A DNA stretch of 64,000 nucleotides from Nocardia altamirensis NBRC 108246 (GTDB lineage Bacteria; Actinomycetota; Actinomycetes; Mycobacteriales; Mycobacteriaceae), in the NCBI RefSeq assembly GCF_001612685.1, contig NZ_BDAY01000046.1, positions 38,930 to 102,929 on the forward strand, in the 5' to 3' direction. The notes beneath the pieces were generated by a model, which was not told the DNA's origin, ran no database searches, and saw only the letters and a list, made by a program, of their open reading frames with translations. This document shows, piece after piece, positions 62,872 to 64,000 of the stretch. A program made the translations under genes and the position numbers. The stretch's first letter is position 1; each line of letters begins with the position of its first letter.

Positions 62872-64000
62872 GGGCGAGCATTTCCTTCGCGTGCGGCCGC
62901 TGGTGGCCGTCCAACGGAGCCGCCGCGCCCGATGCCTTGGCCTCCGCCCTGTCCTACGCCCGCGACACCGGCGTTCCCGCAATGCGGGACACCGGATTTC
63001 ACGATCGGGCCGCGTTGCTCAAGGACCTTGCCCGAGTCCTGCGGCGGCATGCGGCGGAGTTCGCCGAGCGGGCGCTGTATCTGGGGGTGCGCCCGGTCGA
63101 CACCGAACTCGAGGTCAGGGCGGCGGGTGCGCTGCTGCGCCGCTACGCCGACATCGGACTGCGTGACCTGCCCGCGGGCAATCAGATATCGCTCGGTGCA
63201 ACAGAATTCATGGACCGTTCCGGCTCGACGGCGGCCAGGAGGGCGGCGGTGCCCGGGTCGGGGGCCGCGGTGCACCTGCTCGACGACGAACTGCCCATCC
63301 TGTCCTACCTGGACCGGTTCGCGTCCGCGTTCCTGGCCGGGCGGCCGTGCGTGATCCGGCCCGCGCCGCTGACCGTCTCGCTGCTCGCTGCGGTCACCGA
63401 GCGAGTGCGCGCCGTGGAGCTGCCCGAGGGGGCACTGCAATTCGTCTGTAGCACAGGCGATCTCGAGTCCATTCTGACGCCGCACGAGGTACTCGTGCCG
63501 CGTGGCGGGCGCTCCGGCGCAGTGGCGGTGGCCGGTCTCGGCGCCGAGCCGGACACCGAGGCCTTCGAGTTGTTCATCGACCATGTCGTCGACTCGATCA
63601 CCAGGTGGACCGGCAGGCCTGCGCATGCGGTGCGCCAAATCTTCGTGCCGACACCGCTGGTGACGAAGGTGAGCGCCGCGCTCACGGAGCGGCTCGGCGA
63701 GGTCGTCGCTGGCGATCCGCGCGATCCGGAGGTGACCATGGGCCCGCTGCCGAGCGCGGCGCACCGCACCAAGGTCACCACTCAGCTGACCGAACTGATC
63801 CGCGACGCCAGGCTCCGGTACGCGGGCGGGGTGCCGCGCGGCCGGAACTACTTGCCTCCGGTGCTGATCGAGGCCGATGCACACCGGCAGGTGCCGCATG
63901 AACTCGGCATCCGCGGCCCGGTGGCCGTGCTGCTCGGCTACGGCTCGTCGGCGGAGCTGTCCGCCGCGCTGGCCAGGGGGCCGCGGCGCACCCGCTGCGC
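62868..64000 (+). CDS. Aldehyde-dehydrogenase (PaaZ-like) homologue lacking the catalytic Cys (partial)
   Basis: 377 visible residues, running off the right edge. ATG 62868 overlaps the methyltransferase stop (ATGA). The order of blocks follows the PaaZ-type ALDH domain: FHDRAALLKDLARVL, LLRRYADIGLRDLP, LPEGALQFVCSTGDLESIL, FELFIDHVVDSITRWTG, VVAGDPRDPEVTMGPLPS, HELGIRGPVAVLLGY. The catalytic position read as QKCTAIRR in PaaZ is RPAHAVRQ here, so the nucleophilic Cys is Ala, and the FNFP asparagine region is also replaced (LDDELPILSYL). It is probably a non-catalytic or repurposed fold, for example acyl binding. The C-terminus is not seen. Confidence 0.72.
   Translation, partial: MRASISFACGRWWPSNGAAAPDALASALSYARDTGVPAMRDTGFHDRAALLKDLARVLRRHAAEFAERALYLGVRPVDTELEVRAAGALLRRYADIGLRDLPAGNQISLGATEFMDRSGSTAARRAAVPGSGAAVHLLDDELPILSYLDRFASAFLAGRPCVIRPAPLTVSLLAAVTERVRAVELPEGALQFVCSTGDLESILTPHEVLVPRGGRSGAVAVAGLGAEPDTEAFELFIDHVVDSITRWTGRPAHAVRQIFVPTPLVTKVSAALTERLGEVVAGDPRDPEVTMGPLPSAAHRTKVTTQLTELIRDARLRYAGGVPRGRNYLPPVLIEADAHRQVPHELGIRGPVAVLLGYGSSAELSAALARGPRRTRC

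Overview
The window is very GC-rich, with nearly every third codon position G or C. Coding style, the small secreted and membrane proteins at the left edge, and the gene families present point to an actinomycete, most likely Nocardia or a close relative (inference; no rRNA or housekeeping marker is present). Almost the whole window is one modular type I polyketide biosynthetic gene cluster. It lacks tRNA, rRNA, CRISPR arrays and any recognisable transposase.

Layout. Positions 1-1236 are flank: the tail of a Gly/Ala-rich protein, a small secreted protein and a four-helix membrane protein. Positions 1564-3773 (minus strand) hold an acyl-CoA carboxylase beta subunit and a type II thioesterase, translationally coupled. 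Positions 4122-6217 (plus) hold a 47-codon upstream ORF overlapping a truncated aryl-AMP-ligase-like gene, then a decayed ketosynthase fragment. Positions 6299-44597 encode five PKS proteins with a KSQ loading module and seven extension modules, ending in a thioesterase. Positions 44665-48806 hold a cytochrome P450, an O-methyltransferase, a metallo-beta-lactamase-fold protein and a cysteine-less CMD/AhpD-fold protein. Positions 49050-52367 hold two DUF2867-like paralogues flanking a crotonyl-CoA carboxylase/reductase-like gene, with a 0.8-kb island of repeats inside this block. Positions 52616-58628 hold an MFS exporter, a CocE-type hydrolase, an acyl-CoA dehydrogenase and an FprA-type ferredoxin reductase. 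Positions 58670-60845 (minus) hold an ECF-like sigma factor and a flavin monooxygenase. Positions 61240-64000 hold an AraC regulator with an unusual N-terminal domain, a small methyltransferase and the start of an aldehyde-dehydrogenase-like gene that runs off the window.

Assembly line (domain reading from motifs): Load KSQ-AT(methylmalonyl)-ACP; M1 AT(malonyl)-DH-KR; M2 AT(methylmalonyl)-DH-ER-KR; M3 AT(malonyl)-DH-KR; M4 AT(methylmalonyl)-DH-KR; M5 AT(methylmalonyl)-DH-KR; M6 AT(malonyl), no reduction; M7 AT(non-canonical FASH), no reduction, TE. If colinear, this gives a propionate-started, methyl-branched chain with a conjugated triene and an unreduced 3,5-dioxo terminus, a typical precursor of a 4-hydroxy-2-pyrone. 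The P450, O-methyltransferase and flavoprotein would tailor it. I could not match it to a known compound.

The least explained parts are: (i) tiny cistrons that bridge consecutive large genes by 4-nt ATGA/GTGA overlaps; (ii) a recurring GTATC(C/T) element about 45-106 nt before most transcription units; (iii) the DUF2867 pair around a CCR homologue with an altered CO2 pocket; and (iv) several catalytically degenerate homologues (KS fragment, AMP-ligase core, ALDH without its cysteine, flavoprotein without its GD aspartate).
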